From Lachnobacterium bovis (GTDB lineage: Bacteria; Bacillota; Clostridia; Lachnospirales; Lachnospiraceae): a stretch of DNA of 64,000 bases. Location: assembly GCF_900111325.1 (NCBI RefSeq), contig NZ_FOGW01000005.1:62001-126000 (forward strand), written 5' to 3'. The stretch's first letter is position 1. Each line of letters starts with the position of its first letter. Below, one piece after another: positions 18,073-25,106 of this stretch. Under the pieces are notes generated by a model. That model had not been told where the DNA came from. It worked only from the letters and a program-made list of their open reading frames with translations, and ran no database searches. The translations under genes were made by a program, and so were the position numbers.

Positions 18073-18747
18073 ATGGAAAATGCAAAGATATCAAATTTAT
18101 ATAGTTTAGACCAAACTATTGCCAAAGATTTATTTGAGGGAAAGAATTATCCATGGGAAGTTTTACCTTTGATTAGTGAATATATTATTCAATTAGGTAA
18201 TAAATTAGATCCAGATAAATTTGAAAAAAGAGGCGAAAATATTTGGGTTGCTAAATCAGCAACTGTTGCACCTACAGCATTTCTTAATGGACCTTTAATA
18301 ATTGATGAGGATGCTGAAGTGCGTCATTGTGCATTCATTAGAGGAAATGCAATTGTTGGAAAAAATTCCGTAATCGGTAATTCTACAGAATTAAAGAATG
18401 TAGTTATTTTTAACAATGTTCAAGTTCCACATTATAATTATGTTGGCGATTCTATTTTAGGTTATAAATCACATATGGGAGCAGGCTCAATTACTTCGAA
18501 TGTAAAATCAGATAAAACACTTGTTGTTGTTAAGGATTCATATGATACAAAAGAAGAAATTGAGACTGGATTAAAGAAATTTGGAGCAATGCTTGGAGAT
18601 TTTGTTGAAGTAGGATGTAATTCTGTATTAAATCCAGGAACAGTGTTAGGAAAAAATTGCAGTGTTTATCCAACTTCAAGTGTAAGGGGAGTTATTCCAA
18701 GCAATTCAATTTTTAAAGATAAAGAACACGTTATTAAAAAAAGATAA
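18073..18747 (+). CDS. GlmU-like hexapeptide-repeat protein (nucleotidyl-sugar/acetyltransferase-like)
   Basis: The 224 residues form a left-handed beta-helix protein. After a helical N-terminus (residues 1-45, PWEVLPLISEYIIQLG) come hexapeptide turns such as SATVAPTAFLNGPLIIDEDAEV, GNAIVGKNSVIGNST and FVEVGCNSVLNPGTVLGKN. This matches proteins annotated as UDP-N-acetylglucosamine pyrophosphorylase-related, which hold the acetyltransferase-like domain of GlmU without the uridylyltransferase half. The stretch NVQVPHYNYVGDSILGYKSHMGAGSITSN is close to the GlmU acetyl-CoA site. The substrate is unknown. RBS is AAGGAAG. It lies between topB and the Fe-S scaffold gene with no obvious operon partner. 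Confidence 0.8.
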   Translation: MENAKISNLYSLDQTIAKDLFEGKNYPWEVLPLISEYIIQLGNKLDPDKFEKRGENIWVAKSATVAPTAFLNGPLIIDEDAEVRHCAFIRGNAIVGKNSVIGNSTELKNVVIFNNVQVPHYNYVGDSILGYKSHMGAGSITSNVKSDKTLVVVKDSYDTKEEIETGLKKFGAMLGDFVEVGCNSVLNPGTVLGKNCSVYPTSSVRGVIPSNSIFKDKEHVIKKR

Positions 18748-18883
18748 AATTTTTTCAAAAAAATTATGAAAAAGACTAGACTAATTGATGATTTTATGAG
18801 AAAATAAAAAGCGTGTGTTAAATTGGTAACAATGTTTTTACATTTAACATTATACAAATTTTTTAAGCGAAAGGAGTCTTAAA

Positions 18884-19576
18884 ATGATTTACACTAAGGA
18901 AGTACAAAACATGTGTCCTATAGCTAAGGGCGCAAAACATGAACCAGCTCCTATCCCAGAAGAGGGCAAATGGGTTCACTCAAAAAAAATTGAAGATATT
19001 TCAGGTTTCACACATGGTGTGGGCTGGTGTGCTCCACAGCAGGGTGCATGTAAATTAACATTAAATGTTAAAAAAGGTATTATTGAGGAAGCATTAGTTG
19101 AAACAATTGGTTGTTCAGGTATGACTCACTCAGCAGCTATGGCAGCTGAAATCCTTCAAGGAAAAACAATTCTTGAAGCATTAAACACAGACCTTGTTTG
19201 TGATGCTATCAATACAGCTATGAGAGAATTATTCTTACAGATCGTTTACGGTCGTACACAGAGTGCATTCTCTGATGACGGTCTTGCAGTAGGTGCTGGA
19301 CTTGAAGATTTAGGTAAAGGATTACGTTCTCAGGTTGGTACAATGTACGGAACAAGAGAAAAAGGTGTTCGTTACCTTGAAATGACAGAAGGATATGTAA
19401 CAGATTTAGCAATCGATGAAAATAACGAAGTAATTGGTTATAAATACGTTTCTCTTGGAAAAATGACAGACTTCATCAAAAAAGGTGATGATCCTAACAC
19501 TGCTTGGGAAAAAGCTAAAGGTCAATATGGTCGTATTGACGATGCAGTTAAATTTATCGACCCACGAGTAGAGTAA
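18884..19576 (+). CDS. NifU-N-like iron-sulfur cluster assembly scaffold protein (GGGtGRT partner)
   Basis: This 230-residue protein belongs to a Clostridia family annotated as Fe-S cluster assembly scaffold with an IscU/NifU-N-like fold. Conserved cysteines occur in QNMCPIAKG, VGWCAPQQGACKL and ETIGCSGMTHSAAMAAEIL, the last resembling the IscU GCxxS motif. The start follows AAAGGAG. The downstream gene, 19 bases away, encodes the GGGtGRT protein, which co-occurs with it across anaerobes. Codon use shifts to C-ending codons (ATC, TTC, TAC) compared with the neighbours, indicating very high expression. What clusters it builds and for which target is not known. Confidence 0.8.
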   Translation: MIYTKEVQNMCPIAKGAKHEPAPIPEEGKWVHSKKIEDISGFTHGVGWCAPQQGACKLTLNVKKGIIEEALVETIGCSGMTHSAAMAAEILQGKTILEALNTDLVCDAINTAMRELFLQIVYGRTQSAFSDDGLAVGAGLEDLGKGLRSQVGTMYGTREKGVRYLEMTEGYVTDLAIDENNEVIGYKYVSLGKMTDFIKKGDDPNTAWEKAKGQYGRIDDAVKFIDPRVE

Positions 19577-19595
19577 TAGAAAGGAGAGAAGTATA

Positions 19596-20606
19596 ATGGC
19601 ATTATTCGAAAATTACGAGGCAAGAATTAACCAAATTACTGCCGCTTTAAATAAATATGGTATTAAAGATATCCAAGAAGCAGAAAAGATTACAAAGGAT
19701 GCAGGTCTTGATGTATATCACATGGTAGAAGGTATCCAGGGTATCTGTTTTGAAAACGCTAAATGGGCATACACAGTAGGTGCTGCAATCGCAATCAAAA
19801 AAGGTTGTCGTGTAGCTTCTGAAGCTGCTGCAGCTATCGGAGAAGGACTTCAGTCTTTCTGCATTCCAGGTTCTGTTGCTGATCACCGTAAGGTAGGTCT
19901 TGGACATGGTAACCTTGGAAAAATGCTTCTTGAAGAAGAAACAGAATGTTTTGCATTCTTAGCAGGTCACGAATCATTCGCTGCTGCTGAAGGTGCTATT
20001 GGTATCGCAGAGAAAGCTAACAAAGTTCGTAAAACTCCTCTTCGCGTTATCTTAAATGGTCTTGGAAAAGATGCTGCACAAATCATTTCTCGTATCAACG
20101 GATTTACATTTGTTGAAACAAAATATGATTACAAAGCTGCTAAACTTAACATCGTTTCTGAAACACCATATTCTAAAGGACTTCGTGCATCAGTTAAATG
20201 TTATGGTGCTGATGATGTTCAAGAAGGTGTTGCAATCATGCATCACGAAAAAGTTGGAGTTTCTATCACAGGTAACTCTACTAACCCAACACGTTTCCAG
20301 CATCCAGTAGCTGGTACATATAAAAAAGAATGTATCGAAGAAGGTAAAAAATACTTCTCTGTAGCTTCAGGTGGTGGTACAGGACGTACACTTCATCCAG
20401 ATAACATGGCTGCAGGTCCTGCTTCATATGGTATGACAGATACATTAGGACGTATGCACTCAGATGCTCAGTTTGCTGGTTCTTCATCAGTTCCTGCTCA
20501 CGTTGAGATGATGGGTCTTATCGGTGCTGGTAACAACCCAATGGTTGGTATGACAGTTGCTGTAGCTGTTTCTATCGAAGAAGCTGCTAAAGAAGGTAAA
20601 TTCTAA
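19596..20606 (+). CDS. GGGtGRT-family protein of unknown function
   Basis: This 336-residue protein carries the name-giving motif SGGGTGRTLHPDNMAAGPASYG near residue 250, followed by DTLGRMHSDAQFAGSSSVPAHVEMMGL. Other conserved segments are GSVADHRKVGLGHGNLGKM and FLAGHESFAAAEGAIGIAEKA. The family is widespread in gut Clostridia, always next to the NifU-like scaffold, but has no proven activity; an Fe-S-linked enzymatic or storage role is inferred from the pairing. It shows the same highly-expressed codon pattern as its partner. A strong terminator follows 60 bases after the stop. Confidence 0.8.
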   Translation: MALFENYEARINQITAALNKYGIKDIQEAEKITKDAGLDVYHMVEGIQGICFENAKWAYTVGAAIAIKKGCRVASEAAAAIGEGLQSFCIPGSVADHRKVGLGHGNLGKMLLEEETECFAFLAGHESFAAAEGAIGIAEKANKVRKTPLRVILNGLGKDAAQIISRINGFTFVETKYDYKAAKLNIVSETPYSKGLRASVKCYGADDVQEGVAIMHHEKVGVSITGNSTNPTRFQHPVAGTYKKECIEEGKKYFSVASGGGTGRTLHPDNMAAGPASYGMTDTLGRMHSDAQFAGSSSVPAHVEMMGLIGAGNNPMVGMTVAVAVSIEEAAKEGKF

Positions 20607-20667
20607 TTAGTTAAAAATATTCTTTAAAATATATTGCACTGAAAGTTAAGTAGGTTTTTAGTGCACG

Positions 20668-20709
20668 AGACACCATGTATGGTATATGCCGTGCATGGTG
20701 TCTTTTTTT
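20668..20709 (+). terminator. Terminator of the scaffold-GGGtGRT operon
   Basis: GACACCATG (20669-20677) pairs with CATGGTGTC (20694-20702), the closing A-T pair extends it, and TTTTTTT follows. Confidence 0.9.
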
Positions 20710-20734
20710 GTAATCATTAGATTATAAAAAGTAA

Positions 20735-20800
20735 GTAGCAGGCAAACAACAAGCAGGTAGCAGGCAAGTAACAAGCAGGTAGCAGGCAAGTAACAAGCAG
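20735..20800. repeat. Three tandem 22-bp repeats beside the integrase
   Basis: The unit starts GTAGCAGGCAA and ends ACAAGCAG. Copies lie at 20735-20756 (ACA in place of GTA at positions 12-14), 20757-20778 and 20779-20800; the last two are identical, and GTAA begins a fourth. The array lies 69 bases beyond the integrase stop, a place where attachment or arm-type binding sites are often found. Confidence 0.75.
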
Positions 20801-20868
20801 GTAACTTACAATTACATTAAATTAAGAAAAAATATCAAGTGATAAAAAATATACTTAGTTGTTTCTGC

Positions 20869-21885
20869 TTAGAATTTGATTTTTTCTATTTCATTTATCA
20901 AATCTGAAATGTTGCGGTGTGTATAAGTGCTTTCAGTCACATCTGTTATTGCGTGGCCAACGATTCTTTTTAGAACATATTCATCTATCTTATAATGTTT
21001 TGCAAGAGTAATGAAAGTATGCCTTGTGTCGTGTGGTCGGTGTTTCATTTCTAAAGAGTTCATAATTTTATCAAACCTATGTTTATATTTGTCATAATTC
21101 ATTGTTGGCCCTGTTTGGCTTGATGTGTCAAAGAATAGTGTATGTGAATTGATTTCTTTAGATTTATCAAGAGATTCTCTTACGATAGGGAGTATGCTGT
21201 GGTGAATTGGTACAATTCTATTTTTCCCCGCAGTTGTTTTATTACCGCCTATAATATATCGCTCATTTATATGTATGTTGTCTGCCTTCAAGGTTGCTAA
21301 TTCTTGTGGCCTAAACCCAGTATATATTCCAATTAATATCATATCTACAAAAGGCAAAGAGTTTTTGGCATCCCAAAGCTGTTTGATTTCTTCAACACTG
21401 AAAGGAATTCTAGTTATAATTCTTTCACCAGTCTTAACTGAATTGCATAACTCAGCATAATTTTTATCTACTATATCATATTTTAATGCATATCTGTACA
21501 TGAGATTATATAATGATTTCATTCTACCTTTTGTTGCTGATCCAATATCTGCGGATTGTATTGTGTGTTCTAAATCAGCCACTCTTATATCTTTTATTAG
21601 CATGTTATGAAGAGGCTTACTATGGTTGTAAGCTGATTTCCATGTTCGGCATGCTGAAGGAACTATGTTTTTAAAATGCTCAGCGGACCATTTATTATAT
21701 ACGTCTGTAAAAGTAAGCGTGTTGTTGTTTTGAATTGATTGTTTTGGAATTAAATTATAATCAGACAAGGCACGCAATGCTTCTGATCTATTAGGATATG
21801 AACCTAAATAATACCGTTTTTGAAGAACTTTGTTGTTACAGTTACGAAACAGATAAGGTTGAATATAAGCAGACAATACCATCAT
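20869..21885 (-). CDS. Phage-type tyrosine integrase, N-terminus possibly truncated
   Basis: This site-specific recombinase keeps all catalytic residues. Counting from the TTG at 21921 they are R204 (TGFRPQE), K228, H297 and R300 (HDTRHTF), H323 (VGHA) and Y333 (STYTHR). An arm-binding-like N-terminus (KVLQKRYYLGSYPNRSEAL) and a core-binding domain precede them. In-frame TGA lies two codons before that TTG, and neither it nor the ATG at 21885 has a convincing ribosome site, so the 5' end may be damaged by the junction at about 21930. It stands alone next to a toxin fragment, with no excisionase or phage genes, so it is a remnant of an integrated element. Confidence 0.75.
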   Translation of the reverse strand: MMVLSAYIQPYLFRNCNNKVLQKRYYLGSYPNRSEALRALSDYNLIPKQSIQNNNTLTFTDVYNKWSAEHFKNIVPSACRTWKSAYNHSKPLHNMLIKDIRVADLEHTIQSADIGSATKGRMKSLYNLMYRYALKYDIVDKNYAELCNSVKTGERIITRIPFSVEEIKQLWDAKNSLPFVDMILIGIYTGFRPQELATLKADNIHINERYIIGGNKTTAGKNRIVPIHHSILPIVRESLDKSKEINSHTLFFDTSSQTGPTMNYDKYKHRFDKIMNSLEMKHRPHDTRHTFITLAKHYKIDEYVLKRIVGHAITDVTESTYTHRNISDLINEIEKIKF

Positions 21886-21935
21886 ATTACAAACTTGTTC
21901 TTTGCAATTTACACTTGACAAAGGTCACTTCATAA

Positions 21936-22304
21936 CAGGTTGAACAGTGGAAAGATTATTTCGATAAAGAATTTGCAAAGGGTGTTAAAGACCCATTAGG
22001 GAAAACAATCTACAATAGGCAAGATAGATATGTACATTTGGCAAAGCATTTTGCGAAGACTGGTTTAAGTGAAAAGTATATAGATGAGGTAATAGATGGA
22101 ATAGAGAACCCTAAGGAAATTTATTCTACAAAGGATATAAATGGTGCTATATCAAGGTGTTACTTCACCGATTATCTAAACCCCCAAAAGACTAGTGAAC
22201 GATTGTGCATTTTTGCAAGAAATGATATAATAACTGCATATCATATGAAAAAGGATAAAATTAAAAAGTTAAAAGAAGGCGGAAGATTTATATGGAAGAA
22301 ATAA
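21936..22304 (+). pseudogene. Orphan C-terminal end of a polymorphic-toxin-like nuclease gene
   Basis: An open frame without a start codon runs from just after a TAA at 21933 to a stop at 22304, encoding about 122 residues that begin QVEQWKDYFDKEF and include YVHLAKHFAKTGLSEKY, IENPKEIYSTKDI and IFARNDIITAYHMKKDK. The pattern of His/Lys residues and the final ITAYH motif resembles toxin domains of the barnase-EndoU-ColicinE5/D-RelE-like group, though I cannot confirm the family. Only a TTG at 22038 could serve as a start, without a good ribosome site. The following gene overlaps its end by 13 bases in another frame, as toxin and immunity genes do. It looks like a displaced C-terminal cassette. 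Confidence 0.45.
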
Positions 22305-22657
22305 CAAGGAAAGAAGTATATTTTGGATATGATGACTTAGAGACAAGTGAAGATTCTATTACAATTGATTTTCCAAACGTTTCAGGAATGGGGTGGGAAA
22401 GTTATGATCATAAGCATCAACAAGAATATGATGTGAATTATGAAATGACAACTAATCATCCTCTCCCCCCATCATGGTTAGAAATTGTTGATTATTCAAA
22501 TTTAGAGCCATACATAGATGAGCCGGACTGCTTACCTGATTTTACTTTCAGTTATGAGGGAGACGTGGTAACATTACGAGAATTCATGAAGAAGTATGTG
22601 TTTGGTGGATTGATTAGTGAAGCAGATCAAGAAGACCCAAGCTATTGGGAAGATTAA
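22292..22657 (+). CDS. Probable immunity protein of the orphan toxin cassette
   Basis: I do not recognise a named family. The 121 residues are strongly acidic (many Asp and Glu, for example DDLETSEDS and EADQEDPSYWED), soluble and rich in Tyr and Trp, which is typical of immunity proteins that shield nuclease toxin domains. It starts inside the end of the toxin-like frame with GAAGGCGG nearby, and is followed after 85 bases by a clean terminator. Unlike its upstream partner it is intact from start to stop, which fits selection for immunity after loss of the toxin. The role is inferred from position and composition. Confidence 0.5.
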   Translation: MEEITRKEVYFGYDDLETSEDSITIDFPNVSGMGWESYDHKHQQEYDVNYEMTTNHPLPPSWLEIVDYSNLEPYIDEPDCLPDFTFSYEGDVVTLREFMKKYVFGGLISEADQEDPSYWED

Positions 22658-22665
22658 AGATTCCC

Positions 22666-22689
22666 ACTTGCAGTGAATAACCCCAAGAT
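22666..22689. repeat. 24-bp repeat, copy 1 (partner at 23125-23148)
   Basis: The 24 bases beginning ACTTGCAGTGAATA and ending CCCCAAGAT recur at 23125-23148 with one mismatch. In the second copy it lies inside a decayed coding frame. Confidence 0.7.
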
Positions 22690-22741
22690 GATAAAATATA
22701 TTGTGTAAAAGAATAATGACTCCTAGAAAATAATACTTCTG

Positions 22742-22766
22742 CCACTAGTGACTGCTAGTGGTTTTT
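22742..22766 (+). terminator. Terminator after the immunity-like gene
   Basis: CCACTAG (22742-22748) pairs with CTAGTGG (22755-22761), followed by TTTTT. Confidence 0.8.
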
Positions 22767-23015
22767 GATTGTTTTTTTCAAGTTTTAATCCATGATGTTG
22801 CCATATTAAATGTTGAATAGTCACCTCTTTAATTATTAATAGATAAATATTTTTGCTAGGAACATTGTTTTTTTACTCATTTTCCCTCACTTTCTAGTTT
22901 TTCTAAGTGACTAGAGTGGTGAGACTTTTCCTATTTCTTCCTTATAAGGCTGATATCAGTAGATATTGGTCTTATTTTTTTGAAATTCTCTTTTAAACAA
23001 ATGTAAGGCTAGTGA

Positions 23016-23225
23016 TATATTGGATATCAATCTGTTAACAGATATTCAAAGCTTAAAGAAAAATACAATGCACTAGCTAACAAGCCTACTGGAGATGATG
23101 ACACAAGCAATACAACTGTTGTCAACTTGCAGTGAATACCCCCAAGATATCAGAAATACAATGCATTAACAAAATTGGTTCCTTATGCAAAAGTTAATAC
23201 AACATTAGAATGCGTTGGATTATAG
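23016..23225 (+). pseudogene. Decayed coding remnant
   Basis: One frame reads YIGYQSVNRYSKLKEKYNAL and on to TTVVNLQ, meets TGA at 23133, and continues IPPRYQKYNALTKLVPYAKV to TAG at 23225. The echo KYNALANK/KYNALTKL on both sides of the stop suggests duplicated, decaying coding sequence. There is no start codon or ribosome site. The parent gene is not recognised. The rest of 22767-23285 shows only a weak CTCAC/GTGAG hairpin near 22886-22923 and no gene. Confidence 0.35.
23125..23148. repeat. 24-bp repeat, copy 2
   Basis: This copy matches 22666-22689 at 23 of 24 positions, 459 bases downstream. Together they bracket the decayed zone next to the integrase. Confidence 0.7.
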
Positions 23226-23285
23226 CCTATGGTAGAAAGATTATTGCAAAAGAAAAAAGAAGAAGGGGCAATTATTGTAATTGTG

Positions 23286-23315
23286 TTGGTAATTCAACAA
23301 AATATAAGGTATAAT
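23286..23315 (+). promoter_or_regulatory. Promoter of the GH5 cellulase gene
   Basis: TTGGTA (23286-23291), an 18-base spacer and TATAAT (23310-23315). An inverted GTTG/CAAC pair overlaps the -35 box. The predicted leader is about 160 bases and I see no known riboswitch in it. Confidence 0.45.
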
Positions 23316-23479
23316 AAACACAAGGAATAATGTTGTACTAGATTTTTTGGGGATATATTTTTTATGGACACGTATTGAAGGTAATAAGATGGAAGAATTT
23401 GAATATGGAAGTGCTGATTAGAGTTATTGAAAATACTAACAACATATTTTAACAACATTTTTATAGGAGGATTTAATTT

Positions 23480-24583
23480 ATGAAAACGTTAATTAAATTT
23501 CGAAAAAGAATTCTTTGTTTTTTGGTTTTATGTGCAGTGTTATATGGACTTATTATTGCAAGAAAAACTGATAGCATTATTGCTGACAAATCGACAACAA
23601 CATCTACTGAAACAGAAGCCACAAAACTTGTTAAAAAGTTAAAAATAGGATGGAATTTAGGAAATAGTTTAGATGTTATTTCAAAGAGTCGAGGATATTA
23701 TCTAGATACCGAAACATTATGGAAAAATCCCAAAGTTACAAAAGAATTGATTCATTCTGTGAAGGCGAGTGGTTTTACATCAATTAGAATTCCGGTTTCA
23801 TATTATAATCATATAGATTCGAATAATAAGATTGATGCAAGATGGTTGGCTAGAGTAAAAGAAGTAGTGGATTATGCACTAGAAGAAAAAATGTATGTAA
23901 TTATAAATATTCATCATGATACTGGTTTGAGCGAAAAATATCGTTGGATTTATTCAGATGAATCTACGTACGAAGAAGATAAAAAAAATTTTGTTAATTT
24001 ATGGAAACAAATAGCAAAATACTTTAAAAATGCTGATAATAAATTACTTTTTGAATCTACAAATGAGATTATGGATAGAGATAAAAACTGGAGTTGGAGT
24101 TATAAACATAATTTTAAAGTGACTGCTAAGTTGCATAACGAGTTTATTAAAACAGTGCGCGCGACAGGAGGTAAAAATAAAAAAAGATTTTTGGTTTTAC
24201 CAACATATGCTGCTAGCTCAGATGAAGAGGAAATTCGTCAAATTTTAAATTTTAATTATGATGATACTCAAAAAAATCACCTTATTGTTTCTGTTCATTG
24301 TTATAAGAAAGATAAGAATGCTATTACGGCTGTGATGGAACGTTTAGGAAAATATGGAAGAAAATATAATGTTCCTTTTATAATGGATGAATTTGCGGTA
24401 AAAGATGTGGAATCGGAAACAAAACGTGTTGAACTTACAAAACATTATATTGAAAAAGCAAAAGAAAATAATGTTGCGTTGTTTTGGTGGGATAGTGGTA
24501 ACGAATATGCTTTATTCGATAGAAATACAACAGAGATTTTGTATAAAGAAATCGTGAATACTTTAGTAGAATCGTATAAATGA
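23480..24583 (+). CDS. GH5 endoglucanase, membrane-anchored, of the cellulose locus
   Basis: This 367-residue glycoside hydrolase of family 5 has an N-terminal signal anchor (residues 10-27, ILCFLVLCAVLYGLII) that places the catalytic domain outside the cell. Family signs are KIGWNLGNSLD, SIRIPVSYYNH, IINIHHD, the acid/base Glu in FESTNEIMD, SVHCY and the nucleophile Glu in FIMDEFAVK. A secreted cellulase is a standard member of cellulose synthesis loci (BcsZ; CcsZ in C. difficile, also GH5), where it trims or releases the polymer. It has its own promoter and lies about 520 bases ahead of the cotH-bcsA run on the same strand. A dietary role is possible, but it lacks binding or dockerin modules. 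Confidence 0.88.
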   Translation: MKTLIKFRKRILCFLVLCAVLYGLIIARKTDSIIADKSTTTSTETEATKLVKKLKIGWNLGNSLDVISKSRGYYLDTETLWKNPKVTKELIHSVKASGFTSIRIPVSYYNHIDSNNKIDARWLARVKEVVDYALEEKMYVIINIHHDTGLSEKYRWIYSDESTYEEDKKNFVNLWKQIAKYFKNADNKLLFESTNEIMDRDKNWSWSYKHNFKVTAKLHNEFIKTVRATGGKNKKRFLVLPTYAASSDEEEIRQILNFNYDDTQKNHLIVSVHCYKKDKNAITAVMERLGKYGRKYNVPFIMDEFAVKDVESETKRVELTKHYIEKAKENNVALFWWDSGNEYALFDRNTTEILYKEIVNTLVESYK

Positions 24584-24720
24584 TTATAAATATTAAAAAA
24601 TAGCATGTATGAGTTACCAAAAATGGAAACGATTGCAAAGATAACAAAAAGCAATGACAAAATTGGCAATTAATTTTTTTTAAAAAATTCCTGAAAAGAT
24701 AAGAAAATACTTTAAATAAA

Positions 24721-24849
24721 GCACTTATGTAATAGCTGCTTTTGAATAATTAATTACAAGGATAATATTTAGGAAAAAATTTCCGACACGAAATCAAAAT
24801 ATGTCTTGTAATTATAAACATAAAACAGCTATGCATAGGTGCGTTTTTT
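24721..24849 (+). ncRNA. Large structured RNA element downstream of the GH5 gene, ending in a terminator
   Basis: Three nested helices span 129 bases. The outer arms are 24721-24738 (GCACTTATGTAATAGCTG) and 24826-24842 (CAGCTATGCATAGGTGC), pairing almost throughout. Inside are AATTACAAG (24752-24760)/CTTGTAATT (24805-24813) and GGAAA/TTTCC within 24772-24784. The outer stem runs directly into GTTTTTT, so it can act as a terminator. It is far larger than a normal terminator, and the internal loops could bind a ligand or protein. It might be a free small RNA or the 3' end of the cellulase mRNA. Confidence 0.45.
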
Positions 24850-24897
24850 GTATAAAATATGGAAATTATTTTAAAGATATAGATTTATGTGAAAATT

Positions 24898-25076
24898 GTG
24901 ATATAATTTTGCATGTTGTGTAGGATGTTACCGACTACACAATTTTATAAATGGGATATTAGCAAGTTGTAGTATGGGAATATTTTTACAATTTTATACA
25001 GTACGCTATAAATAGCGTAATAATATTTTTCATCGACGATAACAGGTCTTAGGACGTATGGTATGTCGATTTTTTT
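24898..25076 (+). promoter_or_regulatory. Promoter and structured leader with terminator ahead of cotH (candidate riboswitch/attenuator)
   Basis: An extended -10 box TG-A-TATAAT ends at 24907. The leader then folds into TTGTGTAG (24916-24923)/CTACACAA (24935-24942), TACGCTA (25002-25008)/TAGCGTA (25013-25019), and ATCGAC (25032-25037)/GTCGAT (25065-25070) with an inner GTC-TTAG-GAC tip, followed by T6. The terminator ends 30 bases before cotH, so read-through would control the whole exopolysaccharide run. It does not show the GEMM (c-di-GMP-I) core I would expect for such a locus, so the signal is unknown. Confidence 0.5.
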
Positions 25077-25106
25077 ATATATATACTAAAAAATTAAGGG
25101 GACATT

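Noticed and set aside
20735..20800. CRISPR array
   Set aside because: The repeats are directly adjacent without unique spacers, number only three, and no cas genes are near.
20668..23300. Complete prophage or integrative element
   Set aside because: Only an integrase and fragments are present; no structural, replication or conjugation genes and no clear attachment-site pair.
24898..25106. c-di-GMP-I (GEMM) riboswitch before cotH
   Set aside because: The expected receptor-loop and core sequences are absent; hairpins alone do not justify the name.
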